DNA of 64,000 nucleotides from Chitinophaga sp. CF118 (GTDB taxonomy: Bacteria; Bacteroidota; Bacteroidia; Chitinophagales; Chitinophagaceae), in assembly GCF_900112615.1 (NCBI RefSeq), contig NZ_FOMK01000015.1, positions 1 through 64,000 of the forward strand. Direction: 5' to 3'. Below, one piece after another: positions 63,024 through 64,000 of this stretch. The notes beneath the pieces were generated by a model. It saw nothing but the letters and a program-made list of their open reading frames with translations. It ran no database searches and was not told where the DNA came from. The position numbers and the translations under genes are program-made. Within the stretch, counting starts at the first letter, position 1, and every line of letters begins with the position of its first letter.

Positions 63024-64000
63024 TTACAATTTCGGTTCAATAATTGTTTTGTTACATGCAGCCGCTTCTGCATAGGGGTTCTTCCTGAATAGAATCCGGA
63101 AAAAGGCTTTCTTCCCCGCATCCACCATTAGCCAGTTTCCCGAAGAAAGAAATACCAGGATATTCCCAAACAAAGACCAGATGAAAGAGAGTCTTATTAC
63201 ATTTTGCAATTCCTTTTTTGTGCGGATGAAATAATCAAGCGCCAGTACCCTTCTATAGTATTGCAAAGGCTGTACCAGTCTGTTCACCCGTTCCTGGTGA
63301 TGATAAACAAAGGCATTGTTCAATATGTGAATGCCCGTTCCGGGGAAACCGATACTAACTCCATAGTTATCGCCAATTCCATATTTATCCAGCGTTTCAT
63401 CATAAGGAGAATGTTCCAGCCAGTCCTTACGGATAACACTGGCACCCAATCCAAATACGGGCACGGTAAAGTTTTCTCCTGAGAAATCTGTAATCACCGG
63501 CCAGCCGGATCTCGCAATGTGATTTCCTTTACGGGCGTAATATCTTTTAATTCTCTTTATGAAAAGGTTCTTTGAAACACAGCGGATTTCGCCCCATATG
63601 CTTAAACCGAAAATGTATCTGATTATTAATTGTTTAGAAGAATAAACGGGATAGGTAGCGGTCCATTCGCCGTTTTCCTGTTGTAGAACCAGTCCGGAAA
63701 TAGCCCCTGCTTCAGGATGTTGCTGAATGTAGGTGTTTATCTTTTGCAGATAATCATACGGCACTTCTATATCATCATCACAAAGAAAGATCCATTCGGA
63801 TCTTGCAGCTCTTATTCCTATGTTCCGCTGAACGCAGACTGAAGGAATGGATGATAGGTGTTGAATATTTAAACGAGGGTAGTCAATGTTCGTCAAGCGC
63901 TCGGTCCCGGCATCTACAATAATTACTTCACTAACAGGATGTGTGGAGTTACTAAGGTTGTTTAATAAAGCAACCAGGTTCTTTTTACGGTTATAGGTAG
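63024..64000 (-). CDS. GT2-family glycosyltransferase (N-terminus beyond the window)
   Basis: The frame is open to the right edge, so the protein is incomplete. It shows the GT-A start TYNRKKNLVALLNNL, then EVIIVDAGTE, QRNIGIRAARSEWIFLCDDD (DxD metal site), VFGLGASVIRKDW and a C-terminal basic segment. GT2 enzymes transfer sugar from a nucleotide-sugar donor with inversion. Its stop lies 4 nt before the amidohydrolase start, so it is the first visible gene of the minus-strand operon. Confidence 0.9.
   Translation of the reverse strand, partial: TYNRKKNLVALLNNLSNSTHPVSEVIIVDAGTERLTNIDYPRLNIQHLSSIPSVCVQRNIGIRAARSEWIFLCDDDIEVPYDYLQKINTYIQQHPEAGAISGLVLQQENGEWTATYPVYSSKQLIIRYIFGLSIWGEIRCVSKNLFIKRIKRYYARKGNHIARSGWPVITDFSGENFTVPVFGLGASVIRKDWLEHSPYDETLDKYGIGDNYGVSIGFPGTGIHILNNAFVYHHQERVNRLVQPLQYYRRVLALDYFIRTKKELQNVIRLSFIWSLFGNILVFLSSGNWLMVDAGKKAFFRILFRKNPYAEAAACNKTIIEPKL

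Noticed and set aside
1..64000. tRNA, rRNA or prophage structural genes
   Set aside because: No tRNA cloverleaf, rRNA sequence or phage capsid, terminase or portal gene was recognised. The S74 tail-fibre domain is in a secreted Bacteroidota protein and does not indicate a prophage.

Overview
The window looks like a chromosomal segment of a Bacteroidota organism, most likely of the Chitinophaga/Chitinophagaceae type. The reasons are several promoters of the Bacteroidota form (a TAnnTTTG -7 box, in the clearest case with a TTG -33 box), short leaders with weak Shine-Dalgarno signals, many Sec-secreted glycan and peptide hydrolases, a PAAR-RHS effector, a tail-fibre S74 protein with the usual Bacteroidota N-terminus, and a class-I-lanthipeptide-like precursor. 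I see no rRNA, tRNA or CRISPR array.

Layout. 1-2.1 kb: debris of an Rpn/PD-(D/E)XK-type gene, then a PP2C-like phosphatase and a GNAT acetyltransferase. 2.4-7.4 kb: secreted proteins (GH18-like, S9 peptidase, GH99/WbsX-like), with the GH99-like gene flanked by a recent direct duplication. 7.5-9.2 kb: a small minus-strand array that looks like orphan toxin/immunity remnants. 9.2-13.8 kb: PAP2 phosphatase, an AAA/DUF4143 ATPase with a large palindrome spanning its promoter, GNAT, and a divergent LysR/metallo-hydrolase pair. 14.4-34.0 kb: a six-gene, one-direction block bounded by two strong hairpin terminators, encoding giant beta-rich proteins (932, 1805, 715, 1799, 676 and 574 aa), including a DUF6603-type protein, a protein with an HNH/His-Me-like motif, a kelch/coiled-coil giant, a DNRLRE plus PQQ-propeller protein and an S74 tail-fibre-like protein. 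This is the best candidate for an undescribed system.

34.1-35.2 kb holds tiny genes: a RiPP precursor, a small gene broken by TGA, and a small lipoprotein. 35.2-42.1 kb is a glucuronoxylan side-chain module: GH3 and mannonate dehydratase (UxuA) diverge from GH67 alpha-glucuronidase and an SDR that is plausibly the fructuronate reductase, with two LacI-type operators in the shared promoter region. A universal stress protein follows. 43.0-43.5 kb is repeat-rich: a 143-bp inverted-repeat element and about 16-bp tandem repeats. 43.5-48.3 kb is a PAAR-RHS polymorphic effector with a GIY-YIG-type nuclease tip, followed by two likely immunity genes.

48.5-64.0 kb is a surface-polysaccharide locus. 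It begins with a sigma-70-family (ECF-like) factor gene that overlaps the first biosynthetic gene, then a nucleotidyltransferase, a B12-binding radical SAM protein, a methyltransferase, a Wzz-like protein, a Wzx flippase, two Wzy/WaaL-type proteins, a GT4 and an ABC exporter. A convergent block of GT4, GT9, an amidohydrolase and a GT2 runs off the right edge.
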